Part shown: positions 8,822 to 15,733 of the stretch, in pieces | How positions within the stretch are numbered: position 1 is the first letter of the stretch | Layout of the letters: each line of letters begins with the position of its first letter | Assembly: GCA_035541265.1 (NCBI GenBank) | Contig: DATKNQ010000192.1 | Location: 1 to 19,277, forward strand | Direction of reading: 5' to 3' | DNA length: 19,277 bases | Source: Bog-159 sp035541265 | GTDB lineage: Bacteria; Acidobacteriota; Terriglobia; Bryobacterales; Bryobacteraceae | Notes under the pieces: model-generated | Told to the model about the DNA's origin: nothing | Database searches by the model: none | Seen by the model: only the letters and a program-made list of their open reading frames with translations | Made by a program: the position numbers and the translations under genes

Positions 8822-9556
8822 ATGAAAGTTGCCGTGATTCTGCCCGCCGCGGGGCTCGGAACCCGCATGGGCCGCACCTCCGCCGAAAAGGCGGGGACCA
8901 GCCGGAAGCAGTTCATGCTGCTTGATGGCGCTCCCATCCTGCTGCACTCCGTGCGCAAGTTCGCCGCTTCCTCGCGCGTGGAGCAGATTGTCGTGGCCGT
9001 CCGCCAAGAGGATCTGGAATGGGTCACGGAACTGCTGGAACGGGAGGTCCACGGCAAACGCGTGCGCGTGGTCGAGGGCGGTAATTCCCGCCAGCAATCC
9101 GTGGACAACGCACTGCGCGCTCTCGACCCGGACACCACGCTGGTCGCGGTGCATGACGCCGTGCGGCCCTTCATCGATCTGGAAACCATCGACAAAGTGA
9201 TTGACGAGGCCGCCGAAACCGGCGCGGCCATCGTGGGCATCGTGCCGGTAGATACGGTGAAGCAAGTCGCCCGCGCGCAAACCAACAAAGCCAAGATCCG
9301 CGCCACGCTGCCGCGCGAAAAACTGGTGCTGGCTCAGACCCCGCAGGTGTTCCGCTATGACCTGCTGATGCGCGCCTTCGCCGCCGCGCAGAACGATGGA
9401 TTCACCGGCACCGACGAATCGAGCCTCGTGGAACGTCTGGAAGTGGAGGTCAGCGTGGTGCTGGGCAGCGACCGCAACATCAAGATTACCAAGCCCAGCG
9501 ATATGGACCTGGCGCGCTTGTTCCTGGAAGAGGAAACCGCGCCCCGCGAATTGTGA
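8822..9556 (+). CDS. ispD: 2-C-methyl-D-erythritol 4-phosphate cytidylyltransferase
   Basis: Third enzyme of the MEP isoprenoid pathway, cytoplasmic: joins CTP and MEP to give CDP-ME and pyrophosphate. 244 residues, normal for the family. The nucleotide-binding signature PAAGLGTRMG includes R15, followed by K29 in SRKQFMLLDG. Other conserved segments are VAVHDAVRPF, LAQTPQVFRYDLL and FTGTDESSLVERL, with terminal SDRNIKITKPSDMDLA. The loop between R15 and K29 is slightly longer than in E. coli (EKAGTS). Starts at ATG 8822. Its TGA overlaps the ispF start by 4 bp (GTGA), so the two are translationally coupled. Confidence 0.96.
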   Translation: MKVAVILPAAGLGTRMGRTSAEKAGTSRKQFMLLDGAPILLHSVRKFAASSRVEQIVVAVRQEDLEWVTELLEREVHGKRVRVVEGGNSRQQSVDNALRALDPDTTLVAVHDAVRPFIDLETIDKVIDEAAETGAAIVGIVPVDTVKQVARAQTNKAKIRATLPREKLVLAQTPQVFRYDLLMRAFAAAQNDGFTGTDESSLVERLEVEVSVVLGSDRNIKITKPSDMDLARLFLEEETAPREL

Positions 9557-10035
9557 GCGAATATCGCACCGGCCTCGGCTGGGACGTCCATCGCCTGGTC
9601 GCCCATCGGCCGCTCATTCTGGGCGGCGTGACCATCCCGTCGGAACTGGGCCTCGAAGGCCATTCCGACGCGGACGTATTGTCCCACGCCATCACCGACG
9701 CGATCCTGGGGGCCGTCGCTTTGGGCGATATCGGCATGCACTTCCCCGACACCGATCCGCACTGGAAGGGCGCCGGCAGTCTGCACTTCCTGGAGCACGC
9801 CCGCGACTTAGCGCGCCAGCAGGGCTATCGGATCGTCAACGTCGATTCTACGGTTATCCTGGAGCGTCCGAAGCTGAAGGACTACCGGGAGGCCATCCGC
9901 AGCCAGCTCGCCGCCACTCTGCATCTTGAAACCGGCCGGGTGTCGGTCAAGTTCAAGACGGCCGAGAAGGTCGGTCCGGTAGGAGAAGGGCGCTCCGCCG
10001 AAGCGCAAGCTATTGTCACCCTGCGGGCGGACTGA
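9553..10035 (+). CDS. ispF: 2-C-methyl-D-erythritol 2,4-cyclodiphosphate synthase
   Basis: Fifth enzyme of the MEP pathway, forming the cyclic diphosphate MEcPP from CDP-ME 2-phosphate with release of CMP. 160 residues, full length for a homotrimeric enzyme. Metal ligands are D11 and H13 (GLGWDVHRL) and H45 (HSDADVLSH). The motifs GDIGMHFPDTDP, ILERPKL and KFKTAEKVGPVGEG are all present. The GTG start shares GTGA with the ispD stop. Its last 20 bp overlap tail to tail with the sigma-factor gene on the other strand, an unusually tight convergent junction. The intervening enzyme IspE is not in this window. Confidence 0.97.
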   Translation: MSEYRTGLGWDVHRLVAHRPLILGGVTIPSELGLEGHSDADVLSHAITDAILGAVALGDIGMHFPDTDPHWKGAGSLHFLEHARDLARQQGYRIVNVDSTVILERPKLKDYREAIRSQLAATLHLETGRVSVKFKTAEKVGPVGEGRSAEAQAIVTLRAD

Positions 10036-10600
10036 ACAGCGGCGGCTCCTGAAGGCCCACATAGGCTTCCCGGAAATGGGCTTTGGCGCGGTGCAGCAGC
10101 ACGCGCAGGTAACCCGGATCGACGCGGTAGCGCCGGCAGATCTCGGCTTTGTCCAGCTCTTCCAGATATAGCGCTCGCAGAATGTTCCGGTCTTTTTCCG
10201 ACAGACTTTCGAGGACCAGCGCAACACGCCGCTTCAGATCGTCATTCACAAGCCTGGAGTCCAGGTTGATGGAGGCGTCAATGGGTTCGTCGGTCTGCTC
10301 GTCCATGCGGCCGTAGCGCTGATCCGACCGGCGATGTTCGCGCGTTACGTTGTCGCACACTGCGTTCACGAACGCACCGAAGCGTTCGGGCTGCTTGACG
10401 CCGCTTCCGTGACGCAGGATCGCCAGCACCCGCAGCAGGGTTTCCTGCTGGATATCTTCGATCAACTCAGGCGAGCGTACCCGTATACGCAACTTCAGGT
10501 ACATCAGATTGCCGAAGTATGAGGCAAAATGCGTCTCAACTGCGGGATCTCCGACCGTCAATCGCCTCACATATTCCGCATCAAAGGGTTGGAGCTTCAA
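10016..10600 (-). CDS. RNA polymerase sigma factor, sigma-70/ECF family
   Basis: About 194 residues from TTG 10600. Region 2 spans about 20-90, with IEDIQQETLLRVLAILR as the core-binding helix. Region 4 spans about 125-180 (LSEKDRNILRALYLEELDKAEICRRY, then a recognition helix in VDPGYLRVLLHRAKAHFRE). Regions 1 and 3 are absent, as in ECF sigmas. No ATG exists in frame. TTG 10600 gives the family-like N-terminus KLQPFDAEYVRRL; TTG 10657 would add 19 residues with no family resemblance. No anti-sigma gene is adjacent. It lies downstream of manC in the same direction but is separated by about 127 bp with a strong hairpin, so probably has its own promoter. Target genes are unknown. Confidence 0.85.
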   Translation of the reverse strand: MKLQPFDAEYVRRLTVGDPAVETHFASYFGNLMYLKLRIRVRSPELIEDIQQETLLRVLAILRHGSGVKQPERFGAFVNAVCDNVTREHRRSDQRYGRMDEQTDEPIDASINLDSRLVNDDLKRRVALVLESLSEKDRNILRALYLEELDKAEICRRYRVDPGYLRVLLHRAKAHFREAYVGLQEPPLFSPPAG

Positions 10601-10619
10601 AACGAGGTCTGAACATCTA

Positions 10620-10628
10620 TGGTATAAT
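10620..10628 (+). promoter_or_regulatory. Perfect extended -10 (TGGTATAAT) with no plus-strand gene behind it
   Basis: TGG-TATAAT is a consensus extended -10 facing right, just upstream of the minus-strand sigma gene. No plus-strand coding sequence follows. A transcript starting near 10635 would run to the strong hairpin at 10696-10722. The complement reads GTATTATACC, so the site could also serve the sigma gene on the minus strand (TATTAT, about 24 nt before TTG 10600). Direction of use cannot be settled from sequence. Confidence 0.35.
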
Positions 10629-10695
10629 ACGAAACACCCCGAAGCGAAGGGGACCAAGAAGTAATTAGTACAGGGTCAAATATGTTCGACGCGGC

Positions 10696-10722
10696 CCGGG
10701 CGGAGCTTCGCGTTCCGCCCGG
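10696..10722 (-). terminator. Strong stem-loop just after the manC stop codon
   Basis: CCGGGCGGA (10696-10704) and TCCGCCCGG (10714-10722) form a perfect 9-bp GC-rich stem with a 9-nt loop, 5 nt beyond the manC TAA. Neither strand has a U-tract after it, so it is an atypical terminator or an mRNA 3'-end stabiliser. It separates manC from the downstream sigma gene. Confidence 0.45.
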
Positions 10723-10727
10723 CGCAC

Positions 10728-11780
10728 TTACAGTAAATCGTCGCGTTTGCGCTGTTCTAAAATCTTGACCACATCCCCTACCTTCTGTGCGGAGTCGCGG
10801 TCGGCGATCAGTAAAGCGTCCGGTGTGTCGATCACGATCAGGTTGGAAACCCCCACCAAAGCTACCATCTTCCCGCCCGCATCCACATAATTGCCGCCCG
10901 CCGAGTGGCAGATGGCTTCCTGCATGAGTACGTTGCCCGCGGCATCCCGCGGGAGTAGTTCGTAGACTGCGTTCCAGCTCCCCACGTCGTTCCAGCCGAT
11001 CTCGGGACAGGCGATGCCGGTCACGCCCTGCGCCTTTTCGAGAATCGCGTAGTCAATCGAGATGTTCTCGCATAGCGGAAAAACCTCGCGCAGCTTAGGC
11101 AGGAACTTGCTGTCATGGAACGGCGGCAGAGCGGCCAGAATGCTGGCCGTGCGGGGCAGATAGCGGCGCATGGCGTCGAGCAGCGTGCCGGCCCGCCAGA
11201 AGAACATACCGGCGTTCCAGAAGTACCGGCCGGCGGCCAGATACCGGCGCGCGGTGCGCGCGTCGGGCTTCTCGTGAAAGCGGCGGATGGCAACGGCTTT
11301 CGATCCCGGCGTCACGCCGCGGGGGAATTCGATGTAGCCATAGCCGGTCTCGGGCCAGCGCGGCAGAATGCCCAACATCAGCATCTGCCCACGCGCCGCC
11401 GCGGAGTACGCGCTCCGCACTATTTGTCGATAGCGCGCCTCCTTGGCTATGATGTGGTCGGCGGGAAACACGCCCATCACGGCATCCGGATCGATCGACT
11501 GCAGAATCTGCGCCGCCAGTCCGATCGCTGGAGCGGTGTTGCGTTGCGCCGGCTCGGCCAGAATCTGGCGCGCTGGCACGGAAGGAAGCTGGCGCACGAT
11601 TTCGTCGCGCAGATCGTTGTTGGTCAGGATCCACAGACGCCCGGGAGGGATGACCGGCTCCAGGCGCGCAACCGTATTCTGGATCAGCGAGCGCGGTCCC
11701 ACCACGTTCAGCACCTGCTTGGCGGAGCGCCGCCGGCTGCGCGGCCAGAAACGCGTGCCGCGTCCGCCTGCCAGGATCAA
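10728..11780 (-). CDS. manC: Mannose-1-phosphate guanylyltransferase
   Basis: Makes GDP-mannose from mannose-1-phosphate and GTP in the cytoplasm, feeding glycans, exopolysaccharide and GDP-sugars. Single catalytic nucleotidyltransferase domain, 350 residues as drawn, without the C-terminal isomerase domain of bifunctional enzymes. Signatures are ILAGGRGTRFWPRSRR near the N-terminus, AEPAQRNTAPAIGLAA, GVFPADH, ETGYGYIEF, FHEKPD, YFWNAGMFFW and WNDVGSW. The coordinates use the nearest standard codon, TTG 11780, but this cuts the first beta strand (YALILAGG). The frame extends without a stop to CTG 11825, whose CTGA overlaps the lepB stop and lies 10 nt after GGAG, adding 15 residues. I think the CTG is the real start. 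It follows lepB as a likely two-gene operon. Confidence 0.9.
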   Translation of the reverse strand: MILAGGRGTRFWPRSRRRSAKQVLNVVGPRSLIQNTVARLEPVIPPGRLWILTNNDLRDEIVRQLPSVPARQILAEPAQRNTAPAIGLAAQILQSIDPDAVMGVFPADHIIAKEARYRQIVRSAYSAAARGQMLMLGILPRWPETGYGYIEFPRGVTPGSKAVAIRRFHEKPDARTARRYLAAGRYFWNAGMFFWRAGTLLDAMRRYLPRTASILAALPPFHDSKFLPKLREVFPLCENISIDYAILEKAQGVTGIACPEIGWNDVGSWNAVYELLPRDAAGNVLMQEAICHSAGGNYVDAGGKMVALVGVSNLIVIDTPDALLIADRDSAQKVGDVVKILEQRKRDDLL

Positions 11781-11821
11781 TGCGTAGGAATGAGTCTGGG
11801 GCTTGCTTTCCGGGGCTTTGC

Positions 11822-12622
11822 TCAGTTGACGTTGACTCCGTGAATCAGTTGGAACGTGCGCGACCAGCGGGTCTTGGTGAAGAAGTGTTCCATCAGGTCG
11901 ACCAGGTGGTCAACGCCGATAGTTGGATTGGAAAGCGCTTCCGTGGGTGCGTCGTACGACCAGTAAATGATCAGCGGCTTCCCGATAATGTTCTCGCGCG
12001 GCACGAATCCCCAATAGCGGCTGTCGAGCGAAGAGTCCCGATTGTCGCCCATGGCGAAATAGCTGCCGGGCGGCACTACTACCTCGCCATTCACCACGTG
12101 ATGGTCGAGCATGTCCTGGCCCTGCTCGTACAGGTGAACGTTCGGCTCGCTCGGAAAATTGTCGCGATAGGATTCGATGTAGTCGGTCTTGTGATAGACG
12201 TACGGTTCCACGAGTTTCTTGCCGTTCAGATAGACCTCTTTGTTCACCAGCTTGATGTGGTCACCCGGGACTCCCATGCAGCGTTTCACGAAGGTCTGCC
12301 GGATATCCACTGGATAGCGGAACACGATGATGTCGCCCCGGTGGACCTGCTCGTAAGGCAGGACGTGCTTGGAAACCGGGCCCGACGGTGCATAGGCCAG
12401 TTTGTCGACCAGCAGGTGGTCGCCGATCAGCAAAGTGTCTTCCATGGAACCGGTCGGGATCACAAAGGCCTGCACCAGCGTGGTGGTGCCGAACAGCAGC
12501 AGGATGATCGTTACCGCCCATTCGGCGATGAATCCGCGAGGAGGGTCGGACTTGGCCGGCGCTGGAGAGACAGGTGTGGCCGGATCCGCGACAGTAGCTA
12601 CTTTCTTTTGCTCCACAAACAC
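11822..12622 (-). CDS. lepB: Signal peptidase I
   Basis: Type I signal peptidase, 266 residues, cleaving signal peptides of exported proteins at the outer face of the inner membrane. A Pro/Ala-rich cytoplasmic tail (1-30) precedes a single membrane anchor (about 33-55). The nucleophile is S59 in IPTGSMEDTL and the general base is K113 in FVKRCMGVPGD. The box-E motif GDNRDSSLDSRYWG is intact. An insertion between the Lys box and box E is consistent with Gram-negative or Acidobacteria homologues. Start GTG 12622 is chosen; GTG 12616 is an alternative only two residues in. The TGA stop overlaps the proposed CTG start of manC. Confidence 0.95.
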   Translation of the reverse strand: MFVEQKKVATVADPATPVSPAPAKSDPPRGFIAEWAVTIILLLFGTTTLVQAFVIPTGSMEDTLLIGDHLLVDKLAYAPSGPVSKHVLPYEQVHRGDIIVFRYPVDIRQTFVKRCMGVPGDHIKLVNKEVYLNGKKLVEPYVYHKTDYIESYRDNFPSEPNVHLYEQGQDMLDHHVVNGEVVVPPGSYFAMGDNRDSSLDSRYWGFVPRENIIGKPLIIYWSYDAPTEALSNPTIGVDHLVDLMEHFFTKTRWSRTFQLIHGVNVN

Positions 12623-12667
12623 CTATTGTACCGGAAAGATTGGTATTCTGTTTGAACGGAGAACCCG

Positions 12668-13066
12668 TTGAACGCTACTGCCGCTAACCCCGCCCGCGCG
12701 TTGGATCAAACTGTTCGGCGCCAACCGGTGGGTTTGGTGTTCTGTTGCACCATTCTGGGAGCCGCCGCCCAGATCCTGATGAAAACCGGCGCCAACCACA
12801 TGACGCACGCCGGCATCATGGGTATGCTGACCAACATGCCGTTGATGGGCGGATATTGCCTGTACGGCCTTTCCACCCTGCTGCTGGTGTTGGCCCTGAA
12901 GGACGGCGAACTTTCGCTGCTGTATCCAGTGATTGCCTTGACCTATGTGTGGGTAATGGTGCTTTCTTATCTGATTTTTCACGATAACTTCAATCTCTGG
13001 AAGGTCCTGGGCGTCGCTTTTATCGTGGTGGGTGTAACTGTGCTCGGAAAAGGGGGCCAGAGTTGA
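12668..13066 (+). CDS. Small 4-TM DMT/SMR-type membrane subunit A
   Basis: 132 residues: a short polar N-terminus (1-20), then four predicted membrane helices (about 22-40, 52-74, 78-100, 108-128). This is the size and layout of SMR/EamA half-size transporters such as EmrE or ArnE/ArnF. The conserved core GELSLLYPVIALTYVW recurs in the next gene as GELSVLYPMVALGYIW, so the two are paralogous subunits. TTG 12668 is preceded by GGAG (12658-12661) with 6-nt spacing, which supports this non-ATG start. The stop overlaps the next start (TTGA). It lies head to head with lepB across 45 bp. The substrate is unknown. Confidence 0.8.
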   Translation: MNATAANPARALDQTVRRQPVGLVFCCTILGAAAQILMKTGANHMTHAGIMGMLTNMPLMGGYCLYGLSTLLLVLALKDGELSLLYPVIALTYVWVMVLSYLIFHDNFNLWKVLGVAFIVVGVTVLGKGGQS

Positions 13067-13440
13067 AGACGCCGGTCAGCCACATGTTGTTGGTGCTCTT
13101 GGCATCGTTCATCGGCTCATTCGGCGGTGTTTTCCTGAAGGCCGGCGCGGCGCAGGTCCGCCAGGGATGGATCTACCTGTTCGTCTCGAAGCAGGCTCCC
13201 TTTTTCAATTGGCGGCTCGCCGCCGGGGTCGCGTTCTTCCTGCTTTCTTCGTACTTCTTCGTGCTGGGAATCCGGCCGCCAGGCGAACTCTCGGTGCTGT
13301 ATCCGATGGTCGCCTTGGGCTACATCTGGACCCTGTTCTGGTCCCGCATCTTCTTCAAAGAGCCTCTTACGCGCCTCAAGTTTATCGGGTTGTTTCTGAT
13401 CGTGGTGGGCGTCTTCTTCGTCGGCTTGGGCAGCAGGTAA
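13063..13440 (+). CDS. Small 4-TM DMT/SMR-type membrane subunit B
   Basis: 125 residues with four predicted membrane helices (about 5-24, 42-62, 68-90, 100-121). It starts at TTG 13063, sharing TTGA with the upstream stop, with purine-rich AAGGGGG just before. The first helix has KAGAAQV in the place where subunit A has KTGANHM, and both end in a helix rich in Ile/Val (LIVVGVFFVGLG). Equal size, sequence relatedness and coupled translation imply a heterodimer, as in paired SMR transporters or the ArnE/ArnF lipid-linked aminosugar flippase. Whether it moves a drug, a metabolite or a lipid-linked sugar cannot be told from sequence. Confidence 0.8.
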   Translation: MKTPVSHMLLVLLASFIGSFGGVFLKAGAAQVRQGWIYLFVSKQAPFFNWRLAAGVAFFLLSSYFFVLGIRPPGELSVLYPMVALGYIWTLFWSRIFFKEPLTRLKFIGLFLIVVGVFFVGLGSR

Positions 13441-13482
13441 CGCCTCCGCACTTCATAATCGGCAAGTTGAGATAATGTGGTC

Positions 13483-14658
13483 GTGAAATGGATCCTCCTC
13501 GTTCCCGCGCTGGCCACGGCCCTGTGCGCCGCTGAGATCAGCACGGGGGCCATGCTGGGCAACCATTACGATCCGCATGCGTTCTACGTGCGGAATGGCG
13601 CCGGCGAAGCCTGGCAGAAAACCTACAGCGGCCCCGTCTACCGGCACGAGGCGCAGGGCAAGCTGATGAACATCCGTGTGGCTAACGCCCTTTATCTGGA
13701 CGAGTGGATGCACGAGCGGCCGTTTGATCCCGAGTTCAATACGAACGCCGTCATCCAGGCACTGGATTTCTATAAGAATCATGGCGTCCTAATGATCGAT
13801 GTCAGCCTGCAAGGCGCGCATGCCGGATACGACAAAGCGGTGAACGGCATCGATCGCGAGAACGCGTTCCATTTCGGCCCCGGGCGCGGCACTTACGTGA
13901 GCGCGTTCCGTCCGGACGGCTCGCTGAAGCCGGACTGGCTCTCGCGCCTGGAGCATCTGCTGCGCGCGGCCAATGAGCGTGGCATGTTCGTCAACCTGAC
14001 GTACTTTTATCACGGCCAGGACGAGCAGTTCCAATCCACCGAAGCAATCCATCACGCCGCGGCGAATATCACGGATTGGCTGATCGCGCACGACTTCCGC
14101 AATGTGATCGTGGATGTGGCCAACGAGTACGATCTGCCCGGGCCGCAGTGGGATTTCAAAGGCTATATTCCGCAAAACATCATCCCGCTGATCGACGAGG
14201 TCCGTGAACGCTTCAAGAACAAAGACTATGCGCTACCGATCGGCGCCTCGAGCGATGGCCGCATGCGCTACCCGCAGTCGCTAGGCGGCCAGGTGGATGT
14301 GCTGCTGATCCACGGCGATGGCCGCAACCCGCAGGAAAAAGCGCGCCGCGTGGCGGAACTGCGAAACACGGATCGCCCGGTGCTGATGACCGAAGACGAC
14401 AACGGCCGCTCCACCACGCTCGAACACCTGGCAGGCGACATCGCGAGCTGCGATATCTTCTTCCACCACGCGGCCGGCTGGGGGTATCTGCCCTGGATCC
14501 AGGCGCAGCGTTTCCCGTTTCGCTATCTGCCGGGGCCAAGCGCCGAAGTGCGCGACGACATGCCGGAGAACGAGCGCGATATGGCTTACTTCCACGCCGT
14601 GCTGGATCACATCGCGTCGCTCACCATGCGGCGTGCGCCAAAGGAGGACGGCCCATGA
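13483..14658 (+). CDS. Exported putative clan GH-A TIM-barrel glycoside hydrolase
   Basis: About 391 residues from GTG 13483; GTG 13477 is an alternative. A signal peptide (KWILLVPALATALCA) predicts export. I do not recognise a named family. The region 50-350 looks like a (beta/alpha)8 barrel, with alternating strands such as MIDVSLQ, MFVNLTYF, NVIVDVANEYD, VDVLLIH and RPVLMTEDDNG. The Asn-Glu pair N214-E215 after a strand-4-like segment and E304 after a strand-7-like segment match the acid/base and nucleophile layout of clan GH-A (GH5-like) enzymes. That assignment is inference. GATAAT lies 6 nt ahead of GTG 13483. The stop overlaps the dehydrogenase start (ATGA), linking hydrolysis of an unknown glycoside with oxidation of a product. 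Confidence 0.65.
   Translation: MKWILLVPALATALCAAEISTGAMLGNHYDPHAFYVRNGAGEAWQKTYSGPVYRHEAQGKLMNIRVANALYLDEWMHERPFDPEFNTNAVIQALDFYKNHGVLMIDVSLQGAHAGYDKAVNGIDRENAFHFGPGRGTYVSAFRPDGSLKPDWLSRLEHLLRAANERGMFVNLTYFYHGQDEQFQSTEAIHHAAANITDWLIAHDFRNVIVDVANEYDLPGPQWDFKGYIPQNIIPLIDEVRERFKNKDYALPIGASSDGRMRYPQSLGGQVDVLLIHGDGRNPQEKARRVAELRNTDRPVLMTEDDNGRSTTLEHLAGDIASCDIFFHHAAGWGYLPWIQAQRFPFRYLPGPSAEVRDDMPENERDMAYFHAVLDHIASLTMRRAPKEDGP
14641..14647 (+). promoter_or_regulatory. Strong Shine-Dalgarno for the MDR dehydrogenase
   Basis: AAGGAGG lies 7 nt before ATG 14655, within the coding end of the upstream hydrolase gene. It is the best ribosome-binding site in the window. It suggests independent high-level initiation as well as coupling. 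Confidence 0.75.
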
Positions 14659-15698
14659 GAGCGCGCGTCGCGGAACTTTGCGGACTGCGCCAGTTCCAAC
14701 TGTTCGAGGCGGACCTGGCCGACCCCGGGCCGGGCGAGGTGCAGGTGCGGATCGACGCCGTGGGTGTCTGCGGCTCCGATCTGCATTCCTACGCGGAAGG
14801 CGGCGTCGGCGACACGCCCTGCCAATATCCGATGGTGCTCGGTCATGAACCCGCGGGTGTGGTGATGAAGGTGGGAGCGGGCGTCACCGGATGGGCGGCG
14901 GGCGATCGCGCCATGTTCGAGCCGGCCATCTACTGCTATCACTGTGAGTTCTGCCGCACCGGCCATCACAACGTCTGCGCCAGCATCCGCTTCATGAGCA
15001 TGCCGGGCGACCCCGGCTACTTTCGCAGCCACGCGAACATCCCCGCGCGAAATTTGGTCGCGATTCCGCCGTCGTTGAGCGCGGCCGAAGCCACGATTAT
15101 CGAACCGCTGGCGGTAGTGTTGCACTCCATGAAGTTTGCGGCGCTGCAGGCTTCGGAAACCGCTGCGGTCTTCGGTGCGGGACCCATCGGGCTGCTGACC
15201 GTGATCGCGTTGAAGCTGGCCGGAGCGGGCCGCGTATGGTGCGTTGAGCCGGTGGCCGCGCGCCGCGAACTGGCACGTAAAGCCGGCGCGGACGCGGTGC
15301 TCGATCCGAACGCCATCGACCCGGCGCGCGAGATCCTGCACGACACCGGCGGCCGCGGCGTAGATGTGACGATCGACTGCGCCGCGGCAGGCGGGTCCGT
15401 CAATCATTGCCTGCATGCCACGCGTAATGCCGCTCGGGTGGTGATCACCGGAATCCCGGTGGAGCGGGAGGTGCCGCTCGAGTTCTCACCGCTGCGGCGC
15501 AAAGAGCTGACCATCTATAACGTGCGGCGCTCCAACGGCGAGACGGAAGCGGCAAGGGACCTGCTCGCGGCCAACCGCGCGCGTTTCGCCGCCATGATCA
15601 CGCATTCGCGCCCGATCGAGCACATCGCGGAGGCATTTGTTCAGGTGGAACGGCGGGCCGATGGTGTCGGCAAAATGATCGTGGCGCCTAACTCATAA
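14655..15698 (+). CDS. Zinc-dependent medium-chain alcohol/polyol dehydrogenase
   Basis: 347-residue cytoplasmic MDR-superfamily enzyme, sorbitol/threonine-dehydrogenase-like. Catalytic zinc site: C39 (GVCGSD) and H64-E65 (GHEPAG). The structural zinc loop is complete: C94, C97, C100 and C108 in YCYHCEFCRTGHHNVC. The Rossmann domain has GAGPIGLLTV, and an acidic residue ends the second strand (VEPVAA), favouring NAD+ over NADP+. It starts at ATG 14655 within ATGA shared with the upstream hydrolase. The substrate is presumably a sugar or polyol released from the glycoside cleaved by that neighbour; this is inference from coupling. Confidence 0.9.
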   Translation: MRARVAELCGLRQFQLFEADLADPGPGEVQVRIDAVGVCGSDLHSYAEGGVGDTPCQYPMVLGHEPAGVVMKVGAGVTGWAAGDRAMFEPAIYCYHCEFCRTGHHNVCASIRFMSMPGDPGYFRSHANIPARNLVAIPPSLSAAEATIIEPLAVVLHSMKFAALQASETAAVFGAGPIGLLTVIALKLAGAGRVWCVEPVAARRELARKAGADAVLDPNAIDPAREILHDTGGRGVDVTIDCAAAGGSVNHCLHATRNAARVVITGIPVEREVPLEFSPLRRKELTIYNVRRSNGETEAARDLLAANRARFAAMITHSRPIEHIAEAFVQVERRADGVGKMIVAPNS

Positions 15699-15711
15699 TC
15701 CTCCCCGGCGT

Positions 15712-15733
15712 GTATACTAATTCGTTAGTATGC
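15712..15733. promoter_or_regulatory. Palindrome covering the -10 and ATG of the ADOP gene
   Basis: ATACTAA (15714-15720), TTCG, TTAGTAT (15725-15731) is a perfect 7-bp inverted repeat. Its left arm contains most of a -10-like TATACT (15713-15718) and its right arm includes the first two bases of ATG 15730. It could be a repressor operator, or an mRNA hairpin hiding the start codon. ADOP genes in Acidobacteriota often neighbour PadR-family regulators, and none is adjacent here, so a PadR-type regulator acting in trans is a guess. Confidence 0.45.

Noticed and set aside
10637..10651. CCCC...GGGG hairpin in the sigma-gene leader
   Set aside because: Only four GC pairs with an 8-nt loop; too weak to call as a regulatory RNA.
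14607..15416. 269-codon minus-strand open frame opposite the MDR dehydrogenase
   Set aside because: Antisense to conserved zinc-site and Rossmann motifs; composition fits a shadow frame.
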